From contig NZ_JAGGJA010000009.1 of the NCBI RefSeq assembly GCF_026229185.1, positions 62,001 to 126,000 on the forward strand: DNA of 64,000 nt, read 5' to 3'. Positions 27,182-35,851 of the stretch are shown piece after piece. Each line of letters begins with the position of its first letter. Position 1 is the first letter of the stretch. The notes under the pieces were generated by a model, which saw nothing but the letters and a program-made list of their open reading frames with translations, was not told the DNA's origin and made no database searches. The stretch is from Fodinibius salsisoli (GTDB taxonomy: Bacteria > Bacteroidota > Rhodothermia > Balneolales > Balneolaceae). The position numbers and the translations under genes were made by a program.

Positions 27182-27254
27182 GTGGGCCCGGAGGGATTTG
27201 AACCCCCGGCCAATCGATTATGAGTCGACTGCTCTAACCACTGAGCTACGGGCC
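27182..27254 (-). tRNA. tRNA with CAU anticodon, probably tRNA-Ile2 (lysidine type)
   Basis: The minus strand folds as a 73-nt cloverleaf. The acceptor stem is GGGCCCG/CGGGCCC with discriminator A. The D arm is GCTCAGTGGTTAGAGC. The anticodon arm is GTCGA-CTCATAA-TCGAT with anticodon CAU, and the T arm is GGGGG-TTCAAAT-CCCTC. CCA is not encoded. The D arm is identical to, and the GACTCATAATCG anticodon-arm region and GGCCC-type acceptor closely resemble, bacterial tRNA-Ile2 (CAU modified by TilS) rather than elongator tRNA-Met. Confidence 0.9.
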
Positions 27255-27413
27255 CAAAGGATAAGTTTATGCAAGCCAGAACTAAAATTAGCACGGCTGC
27301 ATCAATCGTTCAGTATCAATAAGAAATGGTACATCTTAGCAAAAAGCCGCTACTAAAATTGCGATTTTTACTGGTAATGCAAATCGAAACTACTGAACAA
27401 GTCAGTTAAAAAG

Positions 27414-27501
27414 TACCCGAGGCCGGACTCGAACCGGCACTGGCATTTAAATACCAATCGGATTTTAAGTCCGACGCGTCTACCAATTCCGCCACTCGGG
27501 C
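27414..27501 (-). tRNA. tRNA-Leu (UAA)
   Basis: An 88-nt class II tRNA on the minus strand. The acceptor stem GCCCGAG pairs with CTCGGGT (one G-U), with discriminator A. The anticodon arm is CGGA-CTTAAAA-TCCG with anticodon UAA, followed by a long variable arm (TTGGTATTTAAATGCCAGT region) and a GCCGG-TTCGAGT-CCGGC T arm. CCA is not encoded. Confidence 0.95.
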
Positions 27502-27717
27502 ACATCACCTGTAACGCCTATAAAAATAAGCATTGCTAAAATGAGACGCTAAATATAATGGATTACAACCATTAACTACAACATTCTTTTCAGGTATTTG
27601 TTATCTGCATCCAAAGCAGAGGAGGGAGTCGTCAATTACCAAAGGGATCCAAAAAATTGCTAAACTTTCGTTATTATTATCTGTCGATATTATAAACAGT
27701 AGAATGAATAATGAATA

Positions 27718-27746
27718 TTTGTTTAATTTCATTATCTTTCTATTTG
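27718..27746 (+). promoter_or_regulatory. Possible Bacteroidota-type promoter for kbl
   Basis: TTTG (27718-27721) and TCTATTTG (27739-27746), with a 17-base gap, resemble the -33 TTTG and -7 TAnnTTTG elements with one mismatch. It lies just upstream of the AgaR-like operator and 44 bases before the ATG. Confidence 0.35.
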
Positions 27747-27750
27747 ATGC

Positions 27751-27774
27751 ATAAAAGAAACAAAACGAAATTCA
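27751..27774. promoter_or_regulatory. AgaR/DeoR-type operator before kbl
   Basis: GAAACAAAACGAAA (27757-27770) is the reverse complement of TTTCGTTTTGTTTC. This is a full match to the core TTTCRTTTYRTTTY that I recall for E. coli AgaR operators. Flanking bases also fit well. It sits between the candidate -7 box and the start codon, a typical repressor position. The DeoR-type regulator is encoded 2.3 kb downstream. Confidence 0.6.
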
Positions 27775-27789
27775 ATAAAAGGAAAAGAG

Positions 27790-28968
27790 ATGTATAGTAG
27801 CTTAAAAGGACGCCTTCAAAGTGAGTTAGAAGAATTGAAAAAAGAAGGACTCTATAAAGAAGAGCGCGTTATTACGACTCCTCAGGGGGCCGTGATCAAT
27901 ACAGAGAAAGGAGACGAAGTCATAAACTTTTGTTCGAATAACTATTTGGGACTTTCATCACATCCCAGGGTGCTAAAAGCCGCCAAAGAAACGGTCGATG
28001 AATATGGCTACGGCATGTCATCCGTACGGTTTATCTGTGGTACACAAACCATTCACAAAACGCTGGAGCAGAAATTAGCGGACTTCCTGGGTACCGACGA
28101 TACCATTCTCTATGCCGCGGCTTTCGATGCCAATGGAGGCATTTTTGAACCGCTGCTGGGGCCGGAAGATGCCATTATCTCGGACCGACTCAATCATGCA
28201 TCCATTATTGATGGCGTTCGCCTCTGTAAGGCGCAACGGTATGTGTACGCCCATAATGACATGGAGGCACTGGAAGAAAAGTTACAAGAAGCCGCTGATG
28301 CCGAAGTTAAGGTAATCGCCACCGACGGCGTCTTTTCGATGGATGGCACCATCGCTCAGCTGGATAAAATCTGTGACCTGGCGGACAAATATGATGCCTT
28401 GGTAATGTCAGACGAATGCCACGCCACAGGATTTATCGGGAAGACAGGCCGTGGAGTGCACGAGTATCGTGATGTGATAGGACGTGTTGACATCATCACC
28501 GGAACGCTTGGCAAAGCCCTTGGAGGGGCCTCCGGCGGATTTACGGCAGCCCGTCAGGAAATTGTGGATATACTGCGCCAGAAGTCGCGTCCCTATCTCT
28601 TTTCAAATACACTGGCTCCATCCATAACGGGAGCTTCTATCGAAGTACTAAATCTGTTGAATGAAACGACTGAGCTTCGGGATAAGCTGGAAGAAAATAC
28701 CACCTATTTCCGCAAGGGCATGGCAGAGGCCGGCTTTGATATTAAAGAGGGAACGCATCCCATTGTGCCCATCATGCTGTATGACGCCCCCAAAGCCCAG
28801 GCATTTGCCGAGCGGCTGTTAGAGAAAGGTATTTACGTTATTGGATTCTATTATCCGGTGGTTCCGAAAGGCGAAGCCCGTATCCGGGTACAACTTTCGG
28901 CCGGACACGAAATAGAAGACCTGGATAAAGCCATCGAAGCATTTAAAGAAGTAAAAGAAGAAATTTAG
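27790..28968 (+). CDS. kbl: Glycine C-acetyltransferase (2-amino-3-ketobutyrate CoA ligase)
   Basis: A PLP-dependent alpha-oxoamine synthase, 392 residues, close to the usual Kbl length. It converts 2-amino-3-ketobutyrate plus CoA into glycine and acetyl-CoA. The PLP lysine is Lys242 in [14 protein letters not shown]. Other landmarks are [16 protein letters not shown] near the N-terminus, [34 protein letters not shown] (Asp-x-x-His) and the C-terminal [12 protein letters not shown]-like region ([12 protein letters not shown]). The neighbouring epimerase-type dehydrogenase 24 bases downstream supplies its substrate from threonine. Homologous 8-amino-7-oxononanoate synthases are excluded by the context and the SVRFICGTQ motif. 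Confidence 0.93.
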   Translation: MYSSLKGRLQSELEELKKEGLYKEERVITTPQGAVINTEKGDEVINFCSNNYLGLSSHPRVLKAAKETVDEYGYGMSSVRFICGTQTIHKTLEQKLADFLGTDDTILYAAAFDANGGIFEPLLGPEDAIISDRLNHASIIDGVRLCKAQRYVYAHNDMEALEEKLQEAADAEVKVIATDGVFSMDGTIAQLDKICDLADKYDALVMSDECHATGFIGKTGRGVHEYRDVIGRVDIITGTLGKALGGASGGFTAARQEIVDILRQKSRPYLFSNTLAPSITGASIEVLNLLNETTELRDKLEENTTYFRKGMAEAGFDIKEGTHPIVPIMLYDAPKAQAFAERLLEKGIYVIGFYYPVVPKGEARIRVQLSAGHEIEDLDKAIEAFKEVKEEI

Positions 28969-28992
28969 ACTTAGAACCCGGAGAACTACATT

Positions 28993-29955
28993 ATGGCTAA
29001 GATATTAATAACCGGAGCCAGTGGACAGCTGGGCAGTGAATTGACGGCGCGGTTGCGCCAGATCCATGGGAAAAGTAAGGTCATCGCCTCCGACATCCGG
29101 AAGCCGGGGGGAGAGGCTGCTGATGGACCATTTGAGTCTGTTGATGTGCTGAATAAGGATCGGCTTGCACAAGTTGTTGAGGATCATGGAATCAGGCAGG
29201 TTTATCATTTGGCAGCGTTACTGTCTGCCAAGGCCGAACAAAATATAGAGCTGGGCTGGAAACTCAATATGGATGGGTTGTTGAATGTGCTAAATATAGC
29301 GAAGGAGCAGTCTCTGGATCGTATCTTCTGGCCCAGTTCCATTGCGGTTTTTGGTCCGGATGCACCCAAAGAGCAGACGCCTCAGAATACGGCGCTTAAT
29401 CCGACTACGGTTTATGGTATTAGTAAGGTGGCTGGCGAACAGTGGTGTTCCTATTACCATCAGCAGTTTGGGGTGGATGTGCGTAGCGTCCGCTATCCCG
29501 GACTCATTGGCTACAAGTCATTGCCCGGGGGCGGCACCACGGACTATGCGGTGGATATTTATCATAAAGCCTTAAAAGGAGAACGATTTAGCTGTTTTTT
29601 AGGCCCGGAGAGCAAGCTCCCCATGATGTACATGGAAGATGCCGTGAACGCAACGGTGCAACTGATGGAAGCACCTGGAGATGCAATTGACATCCGTACA
29701 AGCTATAATTTGGCAGCGACCAGTTTCACTCCGGCTGAAATTGCTGAAGCTATTAAACAACATATACCGGACTTTACCATCGAGTACGAACCAGACTATC
29801 GCCAAAAGATTGCGAATTCCTGGCCCGATTCCATCGACGACAGTCCGGCCCGTGAACAGTGGGGGTGGGAACCTCAGTTTACACTGGAAAAGATGGTGGC
29901 CGATATGCTGGAGAACCTGGCCGCACAGTTGGATATAAACCCAGCCAGCGTCTAA
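28993..29955 (+). CDS. L-threonine 3-dehydrogenase, NAD-dependent epimerase (SDR) type
   Basis: A 320-residue extended short-chain dehydrogenase that oxidises L-threonine to 2-amino-3-ketobutyrate with NAD. The nucleotide fold is ITGASGQLGSEL, and the catalytic residues are in TTVYGISKVAGEQW (Tyr141, Lys145) with SSIAVFGP supplying the Ser. The region VRYPGLIGYKSLPGGGTTDY is characteristic of the bacterial GalE-like threonine dehydrogenases rather than nucleotide-sugar epimerases. It is 24 bases downstream of kbl, the usual functional partner. The classical zinc-type Tdh is unrelated, so I give no symbol. Confidence 0.9.
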   Translation: MAKILITGASGQLGSELTARLRQIHGKSKVIASDIRKPGGEAADGPFESVDVLNKDRLAQVVEDHGIRQVYHLAALLSAKAEQNIELGWKLNMDGLLNVLNIAKEQSLDRIFWPSSIAVFGPDAPKEQTPQNTALNPTTVYGISKVAGEQWCSYYHQQFGVDVRSVRYPGLIGYKSLPGGGTTDYAVDIYHKALKGERFSCFLGPESKLPMMYMEDAVNATVQLMEAPGDAIDIRTSYNLAATSFTPAEIAEAIKQHIPDFTIEYEPDYRQKIANSWPDSIDDSPAREQWGWEPQFTLEKMVADMLENLAAQLDINPASV

Positions 29956-30030
29956 GATATACAGAATCTTGGATGTAGAAATGGGAAAAATTGCTTTCTT
30001 TGCAACTATGTCTCTAAAAGGGATTGAAAA

Positions 30031-30052
30031 AAAGCAATAAAATTGCGTTTTA
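30031..30052. terminator. Weak hairpin after the threonine dehydrogenase gene
   Basis: GCAAT (30034-30038) and ATTGC (30042-30046) form a short stem with a 3-base loop, preceded by an A run and followed by GTTTTA. It may be a weak terminator before the DeoR-type regulator gene. Confidence 0.3.
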
Positions 30053-30115
30053 TAATCATTTGGCATATATATGTTGAAAACACTAAAACGATTCTTAATA
30101 ATAAACAGTCTGTAG

Positions 30116-30880
30116 ATGAAATCAACAGTAGATAGAAGAGATAAAATTATACATAAGATTCAGAGTGAGGGATCGGTACGGGTTGATGAATTGAGCGAAG
30201 AATTTGACGTATCCACGGTAACCATTCGAAATGACTTGGACTTTTTCGAAGAAAAGGGATTGATCCATCGTACCTATGGTGGGGCATTGTTGCGCAATAA
30301 CGTTTACAATGATCCCTCTTTGGAGGAGAAGCAAAAGATTAACGTTGATAAAAAGCGACGTATCGGGGAGTATGCAGCCGGACTGGTCAATGACGGGGAC
30401 TCCATTATCCTTGATTCGGGAACCACAACCCGTGAAATTGCGCTTCGTCTGAAGGATAAAAAGAATATGGTGTTGATGACCAATGCCATTAATACAGCCG
30501 TCGAGCTGGCCGGGGTTTCCGAGATTCAGCTGATGCTGACGGGAGGTGTCTTGCGAGATAAATCCTACTCGCTTGTTGGTCCCGAAGCCGAACGGACCAT
30601 GAAGAATTACTATTTTGATAAGCTCTTTTTAGGCGTCGACGGCATGGACTTCGAACATGGATTAACCACCTTTAATCCACAAGAGGCCCAACTTAACCGG
30701 TTGATGGTAGAGCGATCCAACCAGGTTATTGCGGTAACAGATTCATCAAAATTTGGCCGCCACAGCTTTTCATTTATTTGTGATCTATCGCCTATTGGTA
30801 TGGTCATTACCGACGACGAGATCTCTCCAGAGTTTGAACAGGGACTCAAGAAAAGAGACATCGAAGTGGTGAAAGTTTAG
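30116..30880 (+). CDS. DeoR/GlpR-family transcriptional regulator (AgaR-like)
   Basis: A 254-residue DeoR-family repressor. The N-terminal winged helix reads RRDKIIHKIQSEGSVRVDEL, SEEFDVSTVTIRNDLDFFEE and GLIHRTYGGALL. The C-terminal sugar-phosphate sensor domain has the family signature DSGTTTREIALRL, TNAINTAVELA, LTGGVLRDKSYSLVGPEAE and FLGVDGMDFEHGLTTFNPQEA. It is encoded after kbl and the threonine dehydrogenase and faces the agaS-like operon. AgaR-like operators precede kbl, the agaS operon and the GH109 gene, so I infer it controls all three in response to a galactosamine or tagatose phosphate. Its own upstream region lacks an obvious copy. Confidence 0.9.
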   Translation: MKSTVDRRDKIIHKIQSEGSVRVDELSEEFDVSTVTIRNDLDFFEEKGLIHRTYGGALLRNNVYNDPSLEEKQKINVDKKRRIGEYAAGLVNDGDSIILDSGTTTREIALRLKDKKNMVLMTNAINTAVELAGVSEIQLMLTGGVLRDKSYSLVGPEAERTMKNYYFDKLFLGVDGMDFEHGLTTFNPQEAQLNRLMVERSNQVIAVTDSSKFGRHSFSFICDLSPIGMVITDDEISPEFEQGLKKRDIEVVKV

Positions 30881-30892
30881 TGTGGGATGTTT

Positions 30893-30942
30893 GTTATTAG
30901 TTATTGGTTGGTTTTATGAGCTATTAACCAATAACTAATAAC
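30893..30942. terminator. Large inverted repeat between convergent genes
   Basis: GTTATTAGTTATTGGTT (30893-30909) and AACCAATAACTAATAAC (30926-30942) are perfect 17-bp arms with a 16-base loop. It lies between the stop codons of the DeoR-type gene and the minus-strand amidohydrolase, fitting a bidirectional terminator, though the stem is AT-rich. The TTATTAGTTATTGG word may also be a dispersed repeat. Confidence 0.6.
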
Positions 30943-30952
30943 CTCTAACTAC

Positions 30953-31945
30953 TCACAAATTATATCTCTTCTCGGCATTGGTACGATAGATTTTCTCCAG
31001 GATTTCTTTTGGCAGTGCCAATCCTTTGAATGAGGAGTCAATTTGTGAAGACGTCATTTCTTTATCACTGCTAAAAAATTGCCAGTGTTCCGTCCACCGC
31101 CGCTCCAGTTCTTCATTAATGGACTCGGGTGATTGTTCGGGATCATCGATGATATCCGTCCCGTAAATAATCCGATCCTGGTAGGTCTCAAAAAAATCGA
31201 TCACCTTCTGCCGATCCTGGGCCGCATGGAAGTAGAGGTGCGACTGCCGTTCGGCGAGGTCAACTGCCAAATTAGGATAACAGTCCAGTCGGTCAGCAAC
31301 CTGATCGAGGTTCCATTCCAGGCTGGCCAGGTGTAGGCCTACGAACTGCAGGTTAGGATGACGGTCCAGGATACGATCGCGTGCTTCAATGTGGTCCCAG
31401 TAATCCGGGTATTCATCATGCTTGTACATGTGGTACTGAGGGTGAGCCGAAAAATACTCCCGGTCGCTGTTGACGGTCATCTTATCCACAGGAAGCCAAC
31501 AGTTTTTGGGTTCGCCCTGGTGACCAAGGGTAGGAATTTGTTCTTCCTCCAGGAAGGAGAAAATAGGTTCCAGCTCAGGAGCATCCGGCATCAGAAAGGA
31601 GCCATTCGGTCGCTGGATTGACATTCCGATATTTTTCCAGAACTTAACACCACAGGCTCCTTCCGCAAGCCGTCTTTTGATATTGGCAATTGCTTTCTCA
31701 GCCCAATCCTCTTCAAACACCCCCTCCGTAGAGACCGTAGCCGCATGAGCGAGGTCGACTTCAGATTTCCGGTGATGATCATTGGCAAGCGTATGTTGCT
31801 TTTCAACCGAAGGAAATTCAGGTACTTCAGTATTAATGCTCAGTAGTGAAAAGCCAAACTGATCGGCGAGCTGAAGCACATTGGTTCGGTCCGCATTAAA
31901 GTGGATATGTGCATCAATTTTAGAAAAGGAGTCAATAGGTATCAT
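30953..31945 (-). CDS. Amidohydrolase-2 family TIM-barrel hydrolase
   Basis: A 330-residue metal-dependent hydrolase of the amidohydrolase superfamily (amidohydrolase_2 branch: lactonases, decarboxylases and some deacetylases). Metal ligands are visible as DAHIHF (residues 11-16), GVKFWKN, TLGHQGEP, VGLHLASLEW and YGTDIIDDP. It is the last gene of the five-gene agaS operon, 4 bases after the aldolase stop. A galactosamine pathway would need an N-acetylgalactosamine-6-phosphate deacetylase, and no NagA/AgaA-type enzyme is present here. This protein is a candidate, but it lacks the NagA-type sequence and could instead handle a lactone. Confidence 0.82.
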   Translation of the reverse strand: MIPIDSFSKIDAHIHFNADRTNVLQLADQFGFSLLSINTEVPEFPSVEKQHTLANDHHRKSEVDLAHAATVSTEGVFEEDWAEKAIANIKRRLAEGACGVKFWKNIGMSIQRPNGSFLMPDAPELEPIFSFLEEEQIPTLGHQGEPKNCWLPVDKMTVNSDREYFSAHPQYHMYKHDEYPDYWDHIEARDRILDRHPNLQFVGLHLASLEWNLDQVADRLDCYPNLAVDLAERQSHLYFHAAQDRQKVIDFFETYQDRIIYGTDIIDDPEQSPESINEELERRWTEHWQFFSSDKEMTSSQIDSSFKGLALPKEILEKIYRTNAEKRYNL

Positions 31946-31949
31946 AAAA

Positions 31950-32771
31950 TTACGCTTGGTTGATCATCGCGATTTTATTTTCCAGCAGACTTTGAACGTG
32001 GTCGATGGCAGCCGGAAAGACCTTTCGGAGGTCAATTTCATCGGATTTGGGCAGTTCTTCGCGAAGGGTGTTCATGAAGCCATTCTTAACTTCCGTGGCG
32101 AGATTGATCTTTCGAATACCATTTCGGATGGCTTCTTGAATTTGGGCATCAGGGATACCGGAACCGCCGTGCAGCACCAGGGCGGCGGGGGTTGCCTGCT
32201 GGATACGGCTCAGAAGTTCAATATCCAGTTCGGGGTCTTGGTCATAAAATCCGTGCGCAGAGCCGATAGCTACGGCCAGGGCATTCACTCCGGTATCTTC
32301 TACAAAAGACTGGGCTTCATCGGGCTGGGTAAAGGCTACATCCTCTTTAGATTGTCCCAGCTTGGCGATGTAGCCCAGCTCGGCTTCAACATTAGCACCA
32401 TAAGGTTTGGCCATTTCAACAACCTTGCGGCTGACTTCCCGATTTTCGTTAATAGGCTTTTCGCTGGCGTCAATCATCACTGAGTCATAGCCGGCATCGA
32501 GCGCTCGTTTGATAAGATCGACATCCTGGGCATGGTCCAGGTGAAGCCACGCCTCCACATCGTACTGGCTGATCGCCGCCCGTGCTAATTTAGCGGTCAC
32601 TTCTAAACCCAGGTAGTTGATGGTACTTTTTGTGGACTGCAGGATAATGGGCACTTCTTGCGCTGATGCCGCTTTTAAAACCGCAGAGAGCGTTTCGAAA
32701 TTATAAAAATTGACCGCCAGCAACGCATCATTCTGTTGATCAAGTTGCGAAAATTTTTCCTGTAAAGTCAT
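31950..32771 (-). CDS. Class II ketose-bisphosphate aldolase (tagatose-bisphosphate type)
   Basis: A zinc-dependent class II aldolase of 273 residues, close to GatY/KbaY length. Motifs are AVNFYNFETLSAV near the N-terminus, WLHLDHAQD (catalytic Asp and zinc His), VEAELGYIA (zinc Glu), AIGSAHGFY (zinc His), VLHGGSGIP (zinc His and phosphate site) and KINLATEVK. It would split tagatose 1,6-bisphosphate, or fructose 1,6-bisphosphate, into triose phosphates. The agaS-like and 1-phosphofructokinase-like neighbours favour the tagatose route. Its stop and the PfkB gene's stop are separated tightly: one base lies between its start and the upstream gene. Confidence 0.88.
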   Translation of the reverse strand: MTLQEKFSQLDQQNDALLAVNFYNFETLSAVLKAASAQEVPIILQSTKSTINYLGLEVTAKLARAAISQYDVEAWLHLDHAQDVDLIKRALDAGYDSVMIDASEKPINENREVSRKVVEMAKPYGANVEAELGYIAKLGQSKEDVAFTQPDEAQSFVEDTGVNALAVAIGSAHGFYDQDPELDIELLSRIQQATPAALVLHGGSGIPDAQIQEAIRNGIRKINLATEVKNGFMNTLREELPKSDEIDLRKVFPAAIDHVQSLLENKIAMINQA

Positions 32772-32772
32772 C

Positions 32773-33735
32773 TTATTTTGTTATTGAAAGTTTGTTCTTG
32801 GCAATGTTATGCACTTCTTCTAAACTTTTGATGGCCGTGGTTCCTCCCGGAGCGGTAGTTGAAACGGCCCCGGTAATATTTCCAAATTTGATACACTCAT
32901 CGATGGGTTTGCCCTGCAAAAATTGATAGATAACGCCCGAGTTAAAGCTGTCTCCGGCACCCACGGTATCAACAGGATCTTGGTTCAAGTATCCCGGCAC
33001 TTGGGTTACTTCGTCCTTAGTAATACCGGTAGCGCCATTAATCCCTTGTTTTACGACAATAGTGCCATCAGTTAGGTGGGGCTGAAATGCAGCAATAGCT
33101 TCTTCGATATTGGAGCTGTCTGCTATATGTAGAAATTCATCTTCATTGGGCAGAAAAAAGTCTATTTGCGAAACCAGCTTTTTAAAATCGACGTCCCACT
33201 TTTCCTCTGGATCCCACTGCGGATCAATGGAAATGGTTAAGCCATTAGCTTTTGCCTGTTGGATAATTTCAAACAGATGCTCTTTAATGCCGGGCTGCAG
33301 AAAAAGAGAAGAAACATGAAGATGGCGCGCTTGTTGAAAAGCCTTCTTGGGAATATCAGCGATAGAGAAATGCTGCATGGCCCCTGGATAAGTAACCATC
33401 GCTCGGTCATCCGCATGACGAATGATAGCAGTAAGCCCTGTTTTATATTGCTCGGACATCGTTACCAGTGAGGTGTCGACTTCATATTCTTTCAGCTGAG
33501 TGATGACGGCGTCTCCAAAATCATCCTCGCCGACCATGCCGCAAAATCCGACGGAAAGCCCCAGTCTGGCACTGTTCCCGGCAAAGATAGCGGATGAGCT
33601 GCCGAGCGTAAGGTTCATGTCGCCCGCAATCTTTTCTTTTCCCAGCTCGGGGAATGAGGCAACCTCATTAAAGATGAGGTCCATATTGAGCTCTCCAATT
33701 ACCAGCAGATCTATTTTAGCGTTCTTCTTATCCAT
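32773..33735 (-). CDS. PfkB-family sugar kinase (ribokinase-like)
   Basis: A 320-residue PfkB kinase. Signatures include VIGELNMDLIF at the N-terminus and VDTVGAGDSFNSGVIYQF (ATP/anion hole with the catalytic Asp) near the C-terminus. The ATG at 33735 overlaps the upstream gene's TGA by one base (TGATG); the preceding in-frame TTG is less likely. It is the second PfkB protein in the operon and differs from its FruK-like neighbour in resembling free-sugar kinases. If the operon degrades GalNAc or galactosamine brought in without a PTS, this protein could make the 6-phosphate. That assignment is inference; a nucleoside or keto-deoxy acid kinase is possible. Confidence 0.86.
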   Translation of the reverse strand: MDKKNAKIDLLVIGELNMDLIFNEVASFPELGKEKIAGDMNLTLGSSSAIFAGNSARLGLSVGFCGMVGEDDFGDAVITQLKEYEVDTSLVTMSEQYKTGLTAIIRHADDRAMVTYPGAMQHFSIADIPKKAFQQARHLHVSSLFLQPGIKEHLFEIIQQAKANGLTISIDPQWDPEEKWDVDFKKLVSQIDFFLPNEDEFLHIADSSNIEEAIAAFQPHLTDGTIVVKQGINGATGITKDEVTQVPGYLNQDPVDTVGAGDSFNSGVIYQFLQGKPIDECIKFGNITGAVSTTAPGGTTAIKSLEEVHNIAKNKLSITK

Positions 33736-34664
33736 CAAAGTTTGACTATGTTAAGCGTTACCTGCTCAAAAATTTGTTCTACCTCTTCTGCTTTAAGCAT
33801 CCCAAGTTCCGGATGAATACAGTTGGCACTTCCACAGGCTGCAGCATATTTGGCCCATTGTCCTGGTTTATCGTATCGGAAGATGGCGAGGCTGAGTCCG
33901 GCAAGCAAGCAATCGCCCGAACCAATAGTACTGATAATTTCTTTCTCATCCAGGGTGTAAAACGCATGATAGATCTTGCCCTCATATGCAAGGTACAAAC
34001 CATCGGCACCCGCCGTAACAGCTGCCAGGGTGCAGTATTTACTTAACCACCGGGCTATAGCAGCGGGCTTTTCTTTTCCTGAAAGCTCGTGTCCTTCATG
34101 GTGATTAAGGTGGATAGCATACGGATGTTTGGGCAGTGTATGTTCCAGAAGTGGGCCCGAAGCATCTACAAAGACCGGAATGTCTTTCTTTTGAGCTTTG
34201 CGCACAAGTTCGCTATAAATGTCATTTTTAAATCCTCTTGGGGTTGATCCACTTATAAGGATAGCCCTGATATCTTTATGCTGAAGACACTTGATGTAGT
34301 CTTCCCTGAAGGATGCAATATCATCAGTATGAACCTCCGGTCCACCACCTAAAAGTTCTGTTTCATTCCATGGGGAGTCCGAATCAACAGTGATGCAAAG
34401 GCGGGTCCAGGCTTCAACAGATGGACCTATAGTTGAAATACCTTGATTCTGGCATTCACTTTTCAGCCATTGGCCGGTCTGTCCGCCCCAAACACCAAGT
34501 GTACTTACATTTTCTCCTAACTCATTTATAGCCAATGCGGTATGGATCCCTTTTCCACCCGGGAAAAAGGATTCCTGTGTCGAGCGATTGGTTGTTCCTT
34601 GTTGTATCTGGTCAATAGACCAAAAAGAGTCCACCGATGGATTCGCACAGACTGTAAGAAACAT
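33735..34664 (-). CDS. 1-phosphofructokinase/tagatose-6-phosphate kinase-like PfkB protein
   Basis: A 309-residue PfkB kinase of the FruK/LacC/PfkB hexose-phosphate branch. The N-terminal VCANPSVDSFWSID and PGGKGIHTALAINELG (substrate and lid motifs) identify the branch. ISGSTPRGF corresponds to the conserved SGSLP motif, and STIGSGDCLLAGLSL holds the catalytic Asp. Cys replaces the usual Ser or Ala after Asp in this last motif. Expected role: tagatose 6-phosphate to tagatose 1,6-bisphosphate, feeding the aldolase encoded in the same operon. It lies 5 bases from the agaS-like gene and overlaps the next gene by one base. Confidence 0.86.
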   Translation of the reverse strand: MFLTVCANPSVDSFWSIDQIQQGTTNRSTQESFFPGGKGIHTALAINELGENVSTLGVWGGQTGQWLKSECQNQGISTIGPSVEAWTRLCITVDSDSPWNETELLGGGPEVHTDDIASFREDYIKCLQHKDIRAILISGSTPRGFKNDIYSELVRKAQKKDIPVFVDASGPLLEHTLPKHPYAIHLNHHEGHELSGKEKPAAIARWLSKYCTLAAVTAGADGLYLAYEGKIYHAFYTLDEKEIISTIGSGDCLLAGLSLAIFRYDKPGQWAKYAAACGSANCIHPELGMLKAEEVEQIFEQVTLNIVKL

Positions 34665-34669
34665 AGCTG

Positions 34670-35851
34670 TTATTGGGCCAAAGGTTCGGAATTGTCATAG
34701 ATCGTCACTCCTTCTACCACTCTTGAGATGGTTCCATCCGGAGAGGGGTTGTCGGGACTGTAACCCAAGAGCAGGCATTTATACAATCCGATGATTTGGG
34801 CGGGAAGGGTACAGAGTATAGCCCAGAAATCTTCCCTGATGTTGCCCTCTTGAGCCAGATTCAGGCAGAAATCTATTTGAGAATCCAAACAGTCGGATTC
34901 TGTGATAGCAAGGGTTGTCAGATCGACATCATGCTGGGCAACCTGTTCGATAAGGTCTTTTTCATAACGGTTGGTTGCCTCGTTATTGGAAAGTAAATAG
35001 ACCAAAAGTGTTTCGTCATTAATAATAGCTTTGGGTCCATGCCGGAAGCCCAGGAATGAGTCAAACTTACCGACGACGTTGCCATTGGTCAGTTCCTGTA
35101 CTTTTAAATGTGATTCTTTGGCAATGCCCCAGTTTGGCCCGCTGCCGAGAAAGATAATCCGGTTAAAATCTGTTTGGGCAGCTTCATAAAGCATGGTGGA
35201 AAATTCGTTGATCACCTCTTCTCCATATTCAGATAGCAGATCAACTTGCCGTGCAAGACTTGCGGTATTATCGGTAACAATTTTGGGTATTAAGGTAGCA
35301 GCCAAGGCCATGCTGGTGAAACTATTGGTCATGGCCAGGCTCTGATCTTCAGCCTCTGGGGGAAGCAAAAATACATGGGTATTATCCTTCGTTTCCATTT
35401 GAGCAAGAGCTCCGTCCGGGTTACAGGTAATAATAAGATGATACACTTCATCGCAGTATTGATTGGCTTTGTCCACAGCCGCCGTACTCTCTGGACTGTT
35501 ACCCGAGCGAGCAAAAGAAATTAAAAGCAGGGGTTTTGAGGTAGCAATCCTACTTTTAAAATGAGTGACTAAATCAGTAGTAGGAATAGCATGAACGGGG
35601 CAGCCAAAGTCCTTAACCCATGCAGAGGAGACAGTGTCTCCGATGAAGGCTGAAGAACCGGCACCGGTTAGAGCTATATTTAACTCGGGATTGGCTCGAA
35701 GGGGATTCAGAAATGTTAATAACTCTCCGGCTTCATTTTGAAGCTTTTTCCAAACTTTTTTCCAGGTAGAAGGCTGTCGTTCAATCTCTGAAGATGTAAA
35801 TAAGTCGATGTTCTTTTCTTTAGAATCGAAAGCGTTTAATAATAGGCTCAT
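34670..35851 (-). CDS. agaS: AgaS-like SIS-domain sugar-phosphate isomerase/deaminase
   Basis: A 393-residue double-SIS protein resembling AgaS, which converts galactosamine 6-phosphate into tagatose 6-phosphate and ammonia. The N-terminal SEIERQPSTWKKVWKKL, IALTGAGSSAFIGDT, ISFARSGNSPESTAAV, SFTSMALAATLIP and FLGSGPNWGIAKESHLK match the family. A later FLGFRHGPKAIINDETLLV is typical for this subfamily. I prefer the ATG at 35851; an upstream in-frame ATG at 35917 would add 22 residues that do not resemble the family. It heads the operon and has an AgaR-like operator about 90-113 bases before this start. Confidence 0.84.
   Translation of the reverse strand: MSLLLNAFDSKEKNIDLFTSSEIERQPSTWKKVWKKLQNEAGELLTFLNPLRANPELNIALTGAGSSAFIGDTVSSAWVKDFGCPVHAIPTTDLVTHFKSRIATSKPLLLISFARSGNSPESTAAVDKANQYCDEVYHLIITCNPDGALAQMETKDNTHVFLLPPEAEDQSLAMTNSFTSMALAATLIPKIVTDNTASLARQVDLLSEYGEEVINEFSTMLYEAAQTDFNRIIFLGSGPNWGIAKESHLKVQELTNGNVVGKFDSFLGFRHGPKAIINDETLLVYLLSNNEATNRYEKDLIEQVAQHDVDLTTLAITESDCLDSQIDFCLNLAQEGNIREDFWAILCTLPAQIIGLYKCLLLGYSPDNPSPDGTISRVVEGVTIYDNSEPLAQ

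Noticed and set aside
27150-27356. 68-residue ORF reading ARRDLNPRPIDYESTALTTE
   Set aside because: This is the well-known false translation across the opposite strand of a tRNA gene; the tRNA at 27182-27254 explains it fully.
26808-27501. tRNA-borne integration site for the restriction island
   Set aside because: The island ends near tRNA-Ile2, but I found no integrase gene and no direct repeat of the tRNA 3' end at the other border.
27502-27789. Glycine riboswitch before kbl
   Set aside because: No aptamer-like conserved core was seen; the region is explained better by a promoter and an AgaR-like operator.
31881-32483. 200-residue plus-strand ORF
   Set aside because: It is antisense to the aldolase and amidohydrolase genes, both with conserved motifs; no recognisable protein features.
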